A stretch of 64,000 bases of DNA, taken from contig NZ_BMES01000001.1 of the NCBI RefSeq assembly GCF_014636935.1, positions 1,493,782-1,557,781 of the forward strand. Reading direction: 5' to 3'. Made by a program: the position numbers and the translations under genes. Under the pieces are notes generated by a model. That model ran no database searches, was not told where the DNA came from, and worked only from the letters and a program-made list of their open reading frames with translations. This stretch comes from Alsobacter metallidurans. GTDB lineage: Bacteria > Pseudomonadota > Alphaproteobacteria > Rhizobiales > Beijerinckiaceae. Shown here piece by piece: positions 55,754-63,324 of this stretch; position 1 is the stretch's first letter; every line of letters starts with the position of its first letter.

Positions 55754-55912
55754 TTACGCGTCGTCCCCTTCGCCCCACTCGATCCCGCCCGCTGGCGCTT
55801 GGCGCACGCGGTCCAGCGCTTTGTCGCGCGCCTGCTCGGCGTCCTCACCCTCGACCAAGGTCTTGGCGACCATCTCAACGTACTGCTGCAGGTAGACGGT
55901 GAACTGGGGCAT
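55754..55912 (-). CDS. 52-aa phage protein
   Basis: MPQFTVYLQQYVEMVAKTLV then EGEDAEQARDKALDRVRQAP. Looks like a short beta-strand/helix unit similar to small phage 'E-set' proteins, but no family is assigned. The start shares one base with the stop of the upstream gene, supporting expression. Last gene of the leftward operon beginning at 57523. Confidence 0.55.
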   Translation of the reverse strand: MPQFTVYLQQYVEMVAKTLVEGEDAEQARDKALDRVRQAPAGGIEWGEGDDA

Positions 55913-56325
55913 CAGGCCCTCCCTGCGGCGGGCGCGCGTTCGAGTGCGGTGACCGTAATGGTGGGCTCTGGGATGACGCCCACGGGCTCGGGAATGACGC
56001 TGTGCAGGTTGCGGCCGGCGCTGACCAGGAAACGCACTACGCGCGCCAACTGCGCGATCTCGACGGAGGGTTCGGCGTCCTTCCCCTCGTCGTCCGAGCC
56101 CACGAACAGGCCCTTGCCGGCGATCAGCGCGCCCGTGCCCACCACGGTGAAGAAGCGGTCGCCCGGCTCCTCGATCTCGTCGGCGAAGTAGATGGCGTCG
56201 CCACGCGGCATGCGCAGCGTGTCGACGTGGTCGCAGCCCAGATGGGCGTAGATGCTGGCGAGATCGCCCGCGTGCTCGACCTCGGTGACGGTGAAGTTCT
56301 CGGCGGAAATCAGGTAGGCTCTCAT
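55912..56325 (-). CDS. Phage hypothetical protein
   Basis: A 137-aa protein: RAYLISAENFTVTEVEHAGD then IYAHLGCDHVDTLRMPRGDA and FFTVVGTGALIAGKGLFVGS. The layout resembles DUF3846-type proteins (a strand-rich N-terminal with a central 'D.i.f.De' segment), with low certainty. Coupled to the small gene downstream. Confidence 0.55.
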   Translation of the reverse strand: MRAYLISAENFTVTEVEHAGDLASIYAHLGCDHVDTLRMPRGDAIYFADEIEEPGDRFFTVVGTGALIAGKGLFVGSDDEGKDAEPSVEIAQLARVVRFLVSAGRNLHSVIPEPVGVIPEPTITVTALERAPAAGRA

Positions 56326-56433
56326 GGTCAACGCCTTTCGCTTGCTGCTGCTGGATAGTGCGATGCGGTGGGCGAGCTTCCTCGCTGGGGAAGGGCGCAC
56401 GCCGACGCGAGTGAGGACGAGGGTCTGGGGCGC

Positions 56434-57222
56434 TTAGCGCCCCCCGATCTGGAGGGGCGCGGCCGATCCGCGTGAGCCGCCCACGGGGCGGTTGAAGGCG
56501 GCGCTGTCGCCCGCCCGCTGCCCGGCCGCATAGGCGCCCTTGTCACCGATGCTGTCGCGGCGGGTGCCGCCCTTTTTGAAGCTCATGCCGCGGTTCTTGA
56601 CGAGGTCGTTCCGGGCGTCGTCCATGCGGCGGCGCGTCTCGGCGGTGGCCAGCTCGATCAGGCGGGCCTCGATCCGGTGGCAGACGCCGACGGCAAAGGA
56701 CTTCATGCGATCCTTGCGCTGCCACTCAGTCTCGGGGCGCACCGCCTCGACGGCCCGGCTGGACGACCCGAACAGGTCGGACTGGCCGAAGGGGCGGGGC
56801 TTGGAGGCCTTGCCGGACGACTTGATCCCGCCCGTGTCGGCGGCGTAGGCCATCGCCTGACGGCTCACGAAGCCGTCCAGCGCGTCAATCAGCCAGTTGG
56901 CGAACATGCCGTCCGTCTCGCGGCCATGGAGCGTGATGACGCCCTCCTGGCGGAACGGGAAAGTGCCGGTGAACACCGCCACCCCGTAGGCGAGCTGCTC
57001 GGACCAGTTGAAGCCGCGCGAGGCCGACTTATCGGCGAAGCGGTTGAGCACGAACGCCTCGGCGTCCATTTCCTCGCGGGAGAGGCCGTACTTGGCGAGC
57101 AGCTCCTGCGCCTTTTCGGCGGCGGCTAGCGCCTCGTGCTCGGAAGCGCCGTTCTCGACGGACTTGGCGAGCAGCGCGCGGATGCGGTGCTTAAGCTTTT
57201 CCTGGACGGTGAAGTCGGTCAT
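56434..57222 (-). CDS. DUF2786/DUF7168-like phage protein
   Basis: A 262-aa protein. The N-terminal DUF2786 (KHRIRALLAKSVENGASEHE then ALAAAEKAQELLAKYGLS) is followed by a longer domain with NWSEQLAYGVAVFTGTFPFR and HRIEARLIELATAETRRRMD, the arrangement of DUF7168 proteins. Function unknown; common in phage and plasmid accessory operons. The start at 57222 is set by homology. Confidence 0.78.
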   Translation of the reverse strand: MTDFTVQEKLKHRIRALLAKSVENGASEHEALAAAEKAQELLAKYGLSREEMDAEAFVLNRFADKSASRGFNWSEQLAYGVAVFTGTFPFRQEGVITLHGRETDGMFANWLIDALDGFVSRQAMAYAADTGGIKSSGKASKPRPFGQSDLFGSSSRAVEAVRPETEWQRKDRMKSFAVGVCHRIEARLIELATAETRRRMDDARNDLVKNRGMSFKKGGTRRDSIGDKGAYAAGQRAGDSAAFNRPVGGSRGSAAPLQIGGR

Positions 57223-57232
57223 GGCTGGCTCC

Positions 57233-57523
57233 TTACTCGGCGGCCACAGGGGCGGCGATGGTCGGCACCGGGGGCTTGTCCCAGCCATGCTGGCCGTGAT
57301 TGTCGGCGGGGAAGATGCGGGCGATGGCGTCGGCCAGCAGATGCGCTTGAATGTGGCTGGCGAAGTAGAGGCTAAACTCGACGGTGGCGGGCTTCACGCC
57401 GGGCTCAGGGAAGACGTCGCGCTCAATCGCGATCAGCGAGAGCACAGTGGAGCCGGTGTCGAGCTTGTGGACCTTCCGGACATGCAGGCGGTCGACGAAG
57501 ATCGTGAGGTCGATGGTGGACAT
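57233..57523 (-). CDS. Phage hypothetical protein, first gene of a leftward operon
   Basis: A 96-aa protein: IDLTIFVDRLHVRKVHKLDT then FPEPGVKPATVEFSLYFASH. Beta-rich N-terminal half, no family recognised. The paired promoter motif copy 3 lies 31 bp upstream. Confidence 0.55.
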   Translation of the reverse strand: MSTIDLTIFVDRLHVRKVHKLDTGSTVLSLIAIERDVFPEPGVKPATVEFSLYFASHIQAHLLADAIARIFPADNHGQHGWDKPPVPTIAAPVAAE

Positions 57524-57553
57524 GGGGAAAATCCCTGTGGGCGTTTCGATATG

Positions 57554-57596
57554 TGCAGAATAATGGACGTTGGCATTGGAACAACAGAATTATGCA
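57554..57596. promoter_or_regulatory. Phage paired promoter/operator motif, copy 3, between divergent genes
   Basis: TGCAGAATAATGGA (57554) and ACAGAATTATGCA (57584) have CAGAAT starts 29 bp apart. It drives the leftward gene at 57523 and may also control the divergent PanD gene at 57610. Both halves match copies 1 and 2 at nearly every base. Confidence 0.62.
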
Positions 57597-57609
57597 AGAA
57601 GGGGCAAAA

Positions 57610-57999
57610 ATGTTGCGGACGTTGGTGGGCGGCAAAATCCAGCGGGTGAAGGTCACGGGAAAGTCCGTGAACTACAACGGGTCGGTGAGCATCTGCCGCG
57701 ACCTGATGCGCCGCGCAGGGATCCTGCCGTTTGAGCGGGTCGACATCGTCAACCTCGCCAACGCGCACCGCTGGACGACCTACGCGATCGAGGCCGAGTC
57801 TGGAGTTTTCACGCTCAACGGCGGTGGCGCGCGCCTTGGCGAGCTGGGCGACAAGTGCGTGATTATGACCTACGTGCAGGCCGAGGCGTTCACCGGCGCG
57901 CCGGTGGTTTACTGCGATGAAAACAACGGCGTTGACCGCGCTTTCGACTACGAGCCGAGCGTGCCGGGTGGCGATCCGGTGCACTACGAGGTCCGTTAG
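57610..57999 (+). CDS. Aspartate 1-decarboxylase (PanD) homologue, phage-encoded
   Basis: A 129-aa protein aligning end to end with PanD, which makes beta-alanine for pantothenate and CoA. K9 (GGKI), Y22, the self-cleavage pair G24-S25 in NYNGSVSIC, R54 and T57-Y58 in HRWTTYAI and N70 in LNGGGAR all occupy the catalytic positions of E. coli PanD or within two residues of them. Cleavage would produce the pyruvoyl cofactor. The ATG follows AAGAAGGGG. It lies alone between a divergent operon and two terminators, so it is its own transcript. Confidence 0.88.
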   Translation: MLRTLVGGKIQRVKVTGKSVNYNGSVSICRDLMRRAGILPFERVDIVNLANAHRWTTYAIEAESGVFTLNGGGARLGELGDKCVIMTYVQAEAFTGAPVVYCDENNGVDRAFDYEPSVPGGDPVHYEVR

Positions 58000-58023
58000 C
58001 CTTGCAGAAATCTGCGCCTACAA

Positions 58024-58051
58024 GGGCTGCGCGCTGACTTTTGCGCAGCCC
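58024..58051 (+). terminator. Hairpin after the PanD gene
   Basis: The stem GGGCTGCGC / GCGCAGCCC with a 10-base loop is followed by TCCTT. It probably acts with the stronger hairpin just downstream. Confidence 0.6.
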
Positions 58052-58080
58052 TCCTTGGGCGTTTCCTCCCTATCCCACTC

Positions 58081-58106
58081 ACCCGGCCTCGGCCGGGTTT
58101 TCTTTT
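58081..58106 (+). terminator. Rho-independent terminator after the PanD gene
   Basis: The stem ACCCGGCC / GGCCGGGT with a 2-base loop is followed by TTTCTTTT. Confidence 0.78.
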
Positions 58107-58127
58107 GCCTCAATATGAGGGGCGACC

Positions 58128-58634
58128 ATGAGCGAGTTCATCTGCCCCCAGCAGGGCAGCAGGCCCAGTGCGCGCGGGCGCGAGGCCAAGTCATACCTGC
58201 GCGCGGACGGCACGTGCTCCTACTGCGGCTCGATCACCGAGCAGGCGTTCTTCGCCGCGGTTGAGGCGGGCCTGGAGGTCACGCCCACCGACAAGAGCTA
58301 CAAGGTCTACGTCGACGTGCCGGAGGAGCGCGCCGGCCAGCCCCGCGTGGTGTCGGTCACGGGCGGCGACGACCAGCCCGGCCCCGACTGGATCCCAGCG
58401 GACCCGGCTCACCTGGAAGCCAGCGGCTGGATGGGCGGCGGCTACAATTGGATGCAGCTCGCGCCCCGTGGGGCGACGCGCCAAGCGAAGTTCTACCTGG
58501 AGCACCTCTCCTATGAGGGCCAGATCCGCTTCGTTGCGCTGGTGAACGCCAAGGGCATGCAGCTCGCTTATCCGGGCTTCTTCTACGTCGCGCCGTTCTT
58601 CTGCGAGCCAGTGCGCAAGGGATCGGTCGCATGA
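58128..58634 (+). CDS. Phage hypothetical protein with zinc-finger-like N-terminus
   Basis: A 168-aa protein. EFICPQQGSRPSARGREAKS and GTCSYCGSITEQAFFAAVEA give a CxxC after an earlier cysteine, possibly a small zinc site. The C-terminal half GATRQAKFYLEHLSYEGQIR then FVALVNAKGMQLAYPGFFYV resembles a family seen in many proteobacterial phages. Function unknown. Overlaps the next gene by 4 bp. Confidence 0.65.
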   Translation: MSEFICPQQGSRPSARGREAKSYLRADGTCSYCGSITEQAFFAAVEAGLEVTPTDKSYKVYVDVPEERAGQPRVVSVTGGDDQPGPDWIPADPAHLEASGWMGGGYNWMQLAPRGATRQAKFYLEHLSYEGQIRFVALVNAKGMQLAYPGFFYVAPFFCEPVRKGSVA

Positions 58635-58825
58635 CGCTTGGAGCAGCTCACCACGACGTGCTCAACGCCGCGCTGATCCTCGCCAGCATGGCCATGGGCG
58701 CTGTCGCGGTGGCGGTCTACGAGCAGGTGAGGGGACGCTCGCGTCATGCGTGGCATGCGCTGAGCCTCGGCGGGCTGGCGCTGCTGGCCTCGGCTGCGGC
58801 CACTGGACTGGCGCTGTTGCGATGA
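58631..58825 (+). CDS. 64-aa phage membrane protein
   Basis: Two hydrophobic helices (about residues 10-30 and 45-63) separated by EQVRGRSRHAWH. Overlaps both neighbours by 4 bp. A small membrane protein in this position might act as a holin-like or accessory factor, but no lysis gene is adjacent. Confidence 0.55.
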   Translation: MTLGAAHHDVLNAALILASMAMGAVAVAVYEQVRGRSRHAWHALSLGGLALLASAAATGLALLR

Positions 58826-59045
58826 GCGGGACGGCTGCCCTAATTCCCGAACAGCCGAACGCTAAAAAGGGAGCCTACCTGCTCGCCCGCCTGGAGCCGA
58901 CGCTGCGCGGCAAGGAACCCCGCTTCGTGCGGGTTGTGAGCAACGGGACCGCGCCTGAGACGATCGCCTTCCGGGGCGTGCGCTCACCAAGCGCGCCACA
59001 GCGGGCGGCTGGCTTGTCTACGAGGAACGGGCGCGGCAGTGCTGA
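58822..59045 (+). pseudogene. Small phage protein interrupted by a frameshift
   Basis: The start gives MSGTAALIPEQPNAKKGAYL then VRVVSNGTAPETIAFRG. One frame over it continues ALTKRATAGGWLVYEERARQ and C, with a stop at 59043-59045. The break is at about 58,977 in CCGGGGCGTGCG, a run-associated indel. Read straight, the frame runs across oppositely oriented genes and looks non-coding. Joined, it makes about 74 aa. Confidence 0.5.
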
Positions 59046-59073
59046 TCCCCCGGCAGCGCCGCTCCTTGCGGCG

Positions 59074-59283
59074 TCACTCGGTGGTCTCCCCGAGGTTGGC
59101 GCCATCGGGCGCAATCTGGATGCGCGCGACGTTCTCCTCGCCGCAATCGTCGCAGACCATATCGGCGTCGAATACGTTGGCGAGGCTCCAGTCCTGCGCC
59201 TGCTCGTCCCAGGCGGCATAGGCGTCCTGCTTCACGTTGCGCGACTTGCAGGCGCGGCACTCGAACGAGATGCGGTGCGTCAT
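59074..59283 (-). CDS. Zinc-ribbon phage protein
   Basis: A 69-aa protein with SFECRACKSRNVKQDAY and VCDDCGEENVARIQI, two CxxC knuckles typical of a zinc ribbon. It lies 3 bp after its upstream neighbour. Likely structural or nucleic-acid binding. Confidence 0.7.
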   Translation of the reverse strand: MTHRISFECRACKSRNVKQDAYAAWDEQAQDWSLANVFDADMVCDDCGEENVARIQIAPDGANLGETTE

Positions 59284-59286
59284 GGC

Positions 59287-59502
59287 TCAGTCCTGCAGCA
59301 AGATTGCGACAATGGAGGCGAGCGCCACCCAAGCGTCGGGCTGATCCCCGCGCTGGAGGACGACGGCGTCGCCGACGATCTTGACGAACGCGCCTGCAAA
59401 GGACGCGCCGCCAAGGCAATCGAGCTCGAGCCAGTACCCCTCGCCGGGGTCCAGCTGCGCTTCGATGTCGGCCTTGATGGCGAGGAACGTTGCGGCGTCC
59501 AT
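59287..59502 (-). CDS. Small phage hypothetical protein
   Basis: A 71-aa protein: FLAIKADIEAQLDPGEGYWL then AGAFVKIVGDAVVLQRGDQP. Probably a small beta barrel. Between the ParB gene and the zinc-ribbon gene on the same strand. Confidence 0.55.
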   Translation of the reverse strand: MDAATFLAIKADIEAQLDPGEGYWLELDCLGGASFAGAFVKIVGDAVVLQRGDQPDAWVALASIVAILLQD

Positions 59503-59540
59503 GATTAGTGCTCCCGTGGGTTGAAGGGTTGCCCCGCCGC

Positions 59541-60425
59541 TCACGCGGCGAGGATCTCGCCCTGCGCGGCGGCGGCGCGGAGCGCGTGTTCCATCTGCAG
59601 CAGGTGGTTGCGGATGAGCGCGAGCTTGTCGGCCATGCCCTTGACCTTGTTCGGGTCGACCTTCTTGGCGATCGTGCACTCGTTGTCCTTGAAGCCGAGG
59701 GCCGCGAGGGCGGCGATCTGCTCGACCTTCGCTTCCATGCGGTTGACGACGGCGACTTCCTTTTCGGTGGCGGCCGGCATGGCGGCGAAGATGTCGTCCT
59801 GAGCCAGCGCCTCACGGAGCGCGATCACGGCGTGGCGCACCTGCTCGGCGGTCTTGAGCTGGCCGGTTGAGACCTGCCGGATCACCTTGACCTGCAGGGC
59901 GGCAGGCAGCGTGGCGATCTCGCAGGCATAGGCCGGGGGCAGGTTGCCGCCTTCCACGAGCGTCTGGAACTCGGGGTTGAGCCTGAGCAGGTTCACCCGG
60001 TCCAGCACGCGATTGCGGCTCTTGAGGCCCAGCTCCTTCATCAGCGCCGCGACGGTGTAGCCCCGGTCCAGCATCGACTGGAACGCGCGGGCTTCTTCCA
60101 TGGCGGTGACGTCGGCGCGCTGCAGGTTCTCGATGATCGCCTTCACGGCCATCTCGTCCTCGGTCATCTCGACGGCCAGGCAGCGGATGGTCTCGGCGCC
60201 CATGTGCTTGTGGGCGCGGAAGCGGCGCTCGCCGGCGACAATCATGTACCGGCCCTGCTCGCCAACCTTGCGGGGCAGGGGGCGCACGGTGATCGGCTGC
60301 ATCAGGCCGTTGGCCTTAATCGACGCCGCGAGGTCGGCGATCTTGGTCTCATCGAACAGCTTGCGGGGCTGGTTCGGGTTGGCTTCGATCTGATCGAGGC
60401 GGATTTCACGGACCTTCTGGGACAT
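59541..60425 (-). CDS. ParB/Spo0J-family protein
   Basis: A 294-aa protein. The CTPase/nuclease-like N-terminal is REIRLDQIEANPNQPRKLFD then SIKANGLMQPITVRP and YMIVAGERRFRAHKHMG (GERR box), plus ENLQRADVTAMEEARAFQSM. The central HTH is YTVAALMKELGLKSRNRVLD. No ParA gene is adjacent, so partition is unlikely unless parA lies beyond the window; phage ParB-like proteins also act as regulators or DNA-modification partners. Divergent from 60500. Confidence 0.88.
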   Translation of the reverse strand: MSQKVREIRLDQIEANPNQPRKLFDETKIADLAASIKANGLMQPITVRPLPRKVGEQGRYMIVAGERRFRAHKHMGAETIRCLAVEMTEDEMAVKAIIENLQRADVTAMEEARAFQSMLDRGYTVAALMKELGLKSRNRVLDRVNLLRLNPEFQTLVEGGNLPPAYACEIATLPAALQVKVIRQVSTGQLKTAEQVRHAVIALREALAQDDIFAAMPAATEKEVAVVNRMEAKVEQIAALAALGFKDNECTIAKKVDPNKVKGMADKLALIRNHLLQMEHALRAAAAQGEILAA

Positions 60426-60499
60426 TGTCGGCTCCTACTGGAAGTTATTTGCGTCGATGGACACAGTATTGCGGACAACCACCAGCGGGACAATCCAGT

Positions 60500-61087
60500 A
60501 TGGCGAAGAAAACGCAGAACAATGTACCGAAGAAACACTGGCCCGGGTGCAGCGTAGAGCTTCGTTCCATCGAAACGTTGCTGCCATACGCGCGCAACTC
60601 GCGGACGCACAGCGACAGCCAGGTGGCGCAGATCGCGGCGAGCATCAAGGAGTTCGGGTTCACCAACCCGGTGCTGGCGGCCGAAGACGGCACGATCATT
60701 GCCGGGCATGGCCGCATCCTGGCCGCCCGCAAGATGGGGCTCGAGCAGGTGCCGGTGATGGTCGCGACCGGGTGGACGCCGGCGCAGATCAAGGCCTACG
60801 TCATCGCCGACAACAAGCTGGCCGAGAACGCGGGCTGGGATAACGAGCTGCTGGCGATCGAGATCGAGGATCTGCGCGCCGACGGCTTCGACCTCGACCT
60901 GCTGGGCTTCTCCGACAAGGAGATGGACAAGCTGTTTGGCACCCAACAGGACGAGGCCGGCGACGCCGAGTCCGACAACCCGCCAGCGGTCTGGGGGATT
61001 GTCATCAACGTCGACAGCGAGGAGGAGCAGGTGGCTCTCCTCGAACGGCTCAGCGGCGAGGGCCTGCGCGTGAGGGCGATCCTGTGA
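60500..61087 (+). CDS. ParB-like N-terminal domain protein
   Basis: A 195-aa protein: VELRSIETLLPYARNSRTHS then IKEFGFTNPVLAAEDGTIIA and GHGRILAARKMGLEQVPVMV. This ParB/nuclease domain is the form often found fused to or beside phage DNA methyltransferases and modification enzymes. No HTH. It overlaps the downstream ABC/GNAT gene by 4 bp, so the two act together. Confidence 0.82.
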   Translation: MAKKTQNNVPKKHWPGCSVELRSIETLLPYARNSRTHSDSQVAQIAASIKEFGFTNPVLAAEDGTIIAGHGRILAARKMGLEQVPVMVATGWTPAQIKAYVIADNKLAENAGWDNELLAIEIEDLRADGFDLDLLGFSDKEMDKLFGTQQDEAGDAESDNPPAVWGIVINVDSEEEQVALLERLSGEGLRVRAIL

Positions 61088-62220
61088 GAAAAGCGCATAT
61101 CGTCCGGTCTTCGCCGGTCCTGACCTCGCCGCGCGTCATGCAGATGACGGCGCTCTTTGACGTGCCGCCCGCCGAGAATTCGACGGTGGAATGGGACGTC
61201 GCCCTGCCGGTGGACGAAAAGCCCTGGAGCATCGGCCTCATCGTCGGGGCTTCCGGCTCAGGCAAGACCACGGTGGCGCGCGAGCTGTTCGGCGATCGCA
61301 TCGTGGACCGGCACGAGTGGCCGGGCGACCGCTCCATCCTCGACGCCTTCCCCAAGTCGATGGGGATCAAGGATATCACCGGGGCGCTCACCGCCGTCGG
61401 CTTCGGCTCGGCGCCCAACTGGATGCGGCCCTTCCACGTGCTCTCCAACGGCGAGCAGTTCCGCGTCACGGTCGCTCGCGCGCTGGCCGAGGCCGGCAAG
61501 GAGCTGGTGGTGATTGACGAGTTCACCTCGGTGATCGACCGCGCGGTGGCGAAGGTCGCCTCGCACTCGGTGCAGAAGGCGGTGCGCCGCAACGGCGGCC
61601 AGCTGGTCGCGGTGGCGTGCCACTACGACATCATCGAATGGCTCCAGCCCGACTGGGTTTTCGAGCCGCATACGAACTCGTTTGAATGGAGGTGTCTTCG
61701 ACGACGCCCCCAGCTCGATATTGAAGTCCGCTCTGCGAGCAAAGAAATCTGGCCGCTCTTTAGCAAATATCACTATCTGAGCGCCAACCTCCACACCGCC
61801 GCCAAGTGCGTCGCGGCGTTCTACCAGGACCGGCCGATCGCCTTTTCGTCGGTGCGCTACTTCCCGCACCCGCACGCCAAGGACATCATGATGGGCCACC
61901 GCCTCGTGGTGCTGCCCGACTTCCAGGGGCTGGGGCTCGGCGGCATCCTGGACGACTGGCTCGGCCAGTGGCTCTGGGAGCGCGGCTGGCGCTACCATAA
62001 CGTGGTGGCGCACCCGGCCATGATCGCGAGCTATTCGCGCTCCCCTCGGTGGCGGATGCAGACCAGCGGCATCCGAACCACGGGCGGCAAGCGCGGCATC
62101 GCCTCGATGAAGAAGCACCAGGCGCAATTCAGCGCCCAGCGCAACTCGGTCACCTTCGCCTACACGGCCCCGGCCGGCTCAGAGAGCAAGCCGCGGCTCA
62201 AGAAGGCGCTGGAACTGTGA
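61084..62220 (+). CDS. ABC-type ATPase fused to a GNAT acetyltransferase domain
   Basis: A 378-aa fusion. The N-terminal soluble ABC ATPase has Walker A GASGSGKT (55-62), signature LSNGEQFRVTVARALAE (120-136), Walker B ELVVIDEF (140-147) and switch H180. The C-terminal GNAT domain (about 215-365) has the acyl-CoA loop LPDFQGLGLGG (277-287). The tail includes SKYHYLSANLHTAAKCVAAF, reminiscent of Mom-type GNATs that modify adenine in phage Mu DNA; that likeness is weak. There is no membrane partner, so this is not a transporter. Confidence 0.75.
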   Translation: MRKAHIVRSSPVLTSPRVMQMTALFDVPPAENSTVEWDVALPVDEKPWSIGLIVGASGSGKTTVARELFGDRIVDRHEWPGDRSILDAFPKSMGIKDITGALTAVGFGSAPNWMRPFHVLSNGEQFRVTVARALAEAGKELVVIDEFTSVIDRAVAKVASHSVQKAVRRNGGQLVAVACHYDIIEWLQPDWVFEPHTNSFEWRCLRRRPQLDIEVRSASKEIWPLFSKYHYLSANLHTAAKCVAAFYQDRPIAFSSVRYFPHPHAKDIMMGHRLVVLPDFQGLGLGGILDDWLGQWLWERGWRYHNVVAHPAMIASYSRSPRWRMQTSGIRTTGGKRGIASMKKHQAQFSAQRNSVTFAYTAPAGSESKPRLKKALEL

Positions 62221-62535
62221 CAGGTCGACCCGCTCCCACGGGATGTCGACGTGGATCAGGAACAGCTTATCCGTCGGCTTCGAGCCCTCGTAGAAGTCGA
62301 GCATCTCGGGGTGGGCGCTGAACGGCGGCGCCTCCGTTTTCGTCACGGTGGCGGGCAGCTGCCCATACCGGCCGTCATAGGTCATCGAGATGCCGATCTC
62401 GCGCCCGACGCGCCAGATGCTCTCGCACCAGCGAGGCCCATAGCGGCGGTACTCGATCGTCTTCTCGCCTCGCAAAAACTCGAGGAAGTACGGCTTCCTC
62501 ACAACCAACAACAGCGGCACTCGGTGTCCTTCCAA
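62179..62535 (-). CDS. ASCH-like domain protein
   Basis: A 118-aa protein: LLVVRKPYFLEFLRGEKTIE then YRRYGPRW and AHPEMLDFYEG. A small beta-barrel close to the PUA-related ASCH fold, which binds RNA or modified bases. Its 3' end overlaps the ABC/GNAT gene by 42 nt on the opposite strand, and its start is 12 bp from the CaiB-like gene. Confidence 0.6.
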   Translation of the reverse strand: MEGHRVPLLLVVRKPYFLEFLRGEKTIEYRRYGPRWCESIWRVGREIGISMTYDGRYGQLPATVTKTEAPPFSAHPEMLDFYEGSKPTDKLFLIHVDIPWERVDLSQFQRLLEPRLAL

Positions 62536-62546
62536 TTGGGTGGCAA

Positions 62547-63248
62547 ATGCGGATTCTCGAACTCGGCTCCTACATCGTCCCCGCCTATGCGGGCATGGTC
62601 CTGGCCGAGCAGGGCCACGCGGTGGAGAAGTGGACGAACGGGCGCGACCCCATCCTCGGCCTCGATCGCGGCGAGGAGCTGTGGGCCTGGATCAATCACG
62701 GCAAGCGCCTCGTGCGCCGCGACCTCGCCGACGTGGCAGGGGCGCTCGCCAGCGGCGAGTACGACGCCGTTATCGACAATGTCCGCCCCTCGACCTGGAA
62801 GCGCCTGGGCGTCGAGCCTGCCGTGCTGGCGCTGCTCCACGACGTGCGCTGGATCAGCATGGAAGGCGAGACGGGTGGCGACACCGGCGAAGTGAGCTTC
62901 GACGTCTTCTGCCAAGCCCGCGTCACCATGGAATTTGCCGGCTGGATCCCGTTCTACATCGGCGACACGGGCGGCGGGCTCTGGGTGGCGTTCAAGCTGC
63001 TCGCCGCGCCTGGCCCGGGCCACTACATGCTCGGCCACGCCTCCTGCCTGCAAAAGCTGGTGGAAGGCGAGCTCGTGGTCGACACCGACCGCACCCGCAC
63101 GGGCACGCCGTGGGATCGCGAGCCCTACGGGGCCGACGAGAACGGCGCGCTCGTCTCGTTCAAGGGCGCGGAATACCGCGAACCCATCCGAGATCGTGCG
63201 TGGAAAATCAAGCATCTTCGCCATCGCAATGGGCGTATCGTCATCTAA
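62547..63248 (+). CDS. CoA-transferase family III (CaiB/BaiF)-like protein, short
   Basis: A 233-aa protein. MRILELGSYIVPAYAGMVLA then EQGHAVEKW and LGLDRGEELWAWINHGKRLV match the start of family III CoA transferases. The family is usually near 400 aa, and this phage form lacks the middle and much of the C-terminal domain; the aspartate that carries CoA was not clearly found. It lies between the ABC/GNAT gene and the terminase genes. Confidence 0.65.
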   Translation: MRILELGSYIVPAYAGMVLAEQGHAVEKWTNGRDPILGLDRGEELWAWINHGKRLVRRDLADVAGALASGEYDAVIDNVRPSTWKRLGVEPAVLALLHDVRWISMEGETGGDTGEVSFDVFCQARVTMEFAGWIPFYIGDTGGGLWVAFKLLAAPGPGHYMLGHASCLQKLVEGELVVDTDRTRTGTPWDREPYGADENGALVSFKGAEYREPIRDRAWKIKHLRHRNGRIVI

Positions 63249-63324
63249 TGATGACGCCGAACTTCACTATAGCACATCCGCAACGGGGCTATAGATCGCC
63301 AATCGAATAAAGTTGGACAAGTCC

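Noticed and set aside
51713-58015. Near-palindromes of the type GCAGAAATCTGC or CCAGAAAACTGCAAA (near 51,713, 54,528 and 58,004) as extra repressor operators
   Set aside because: They lie within or after genes rather than upstream of start codons, so their resemblance to the control-region half-sites may be chance.
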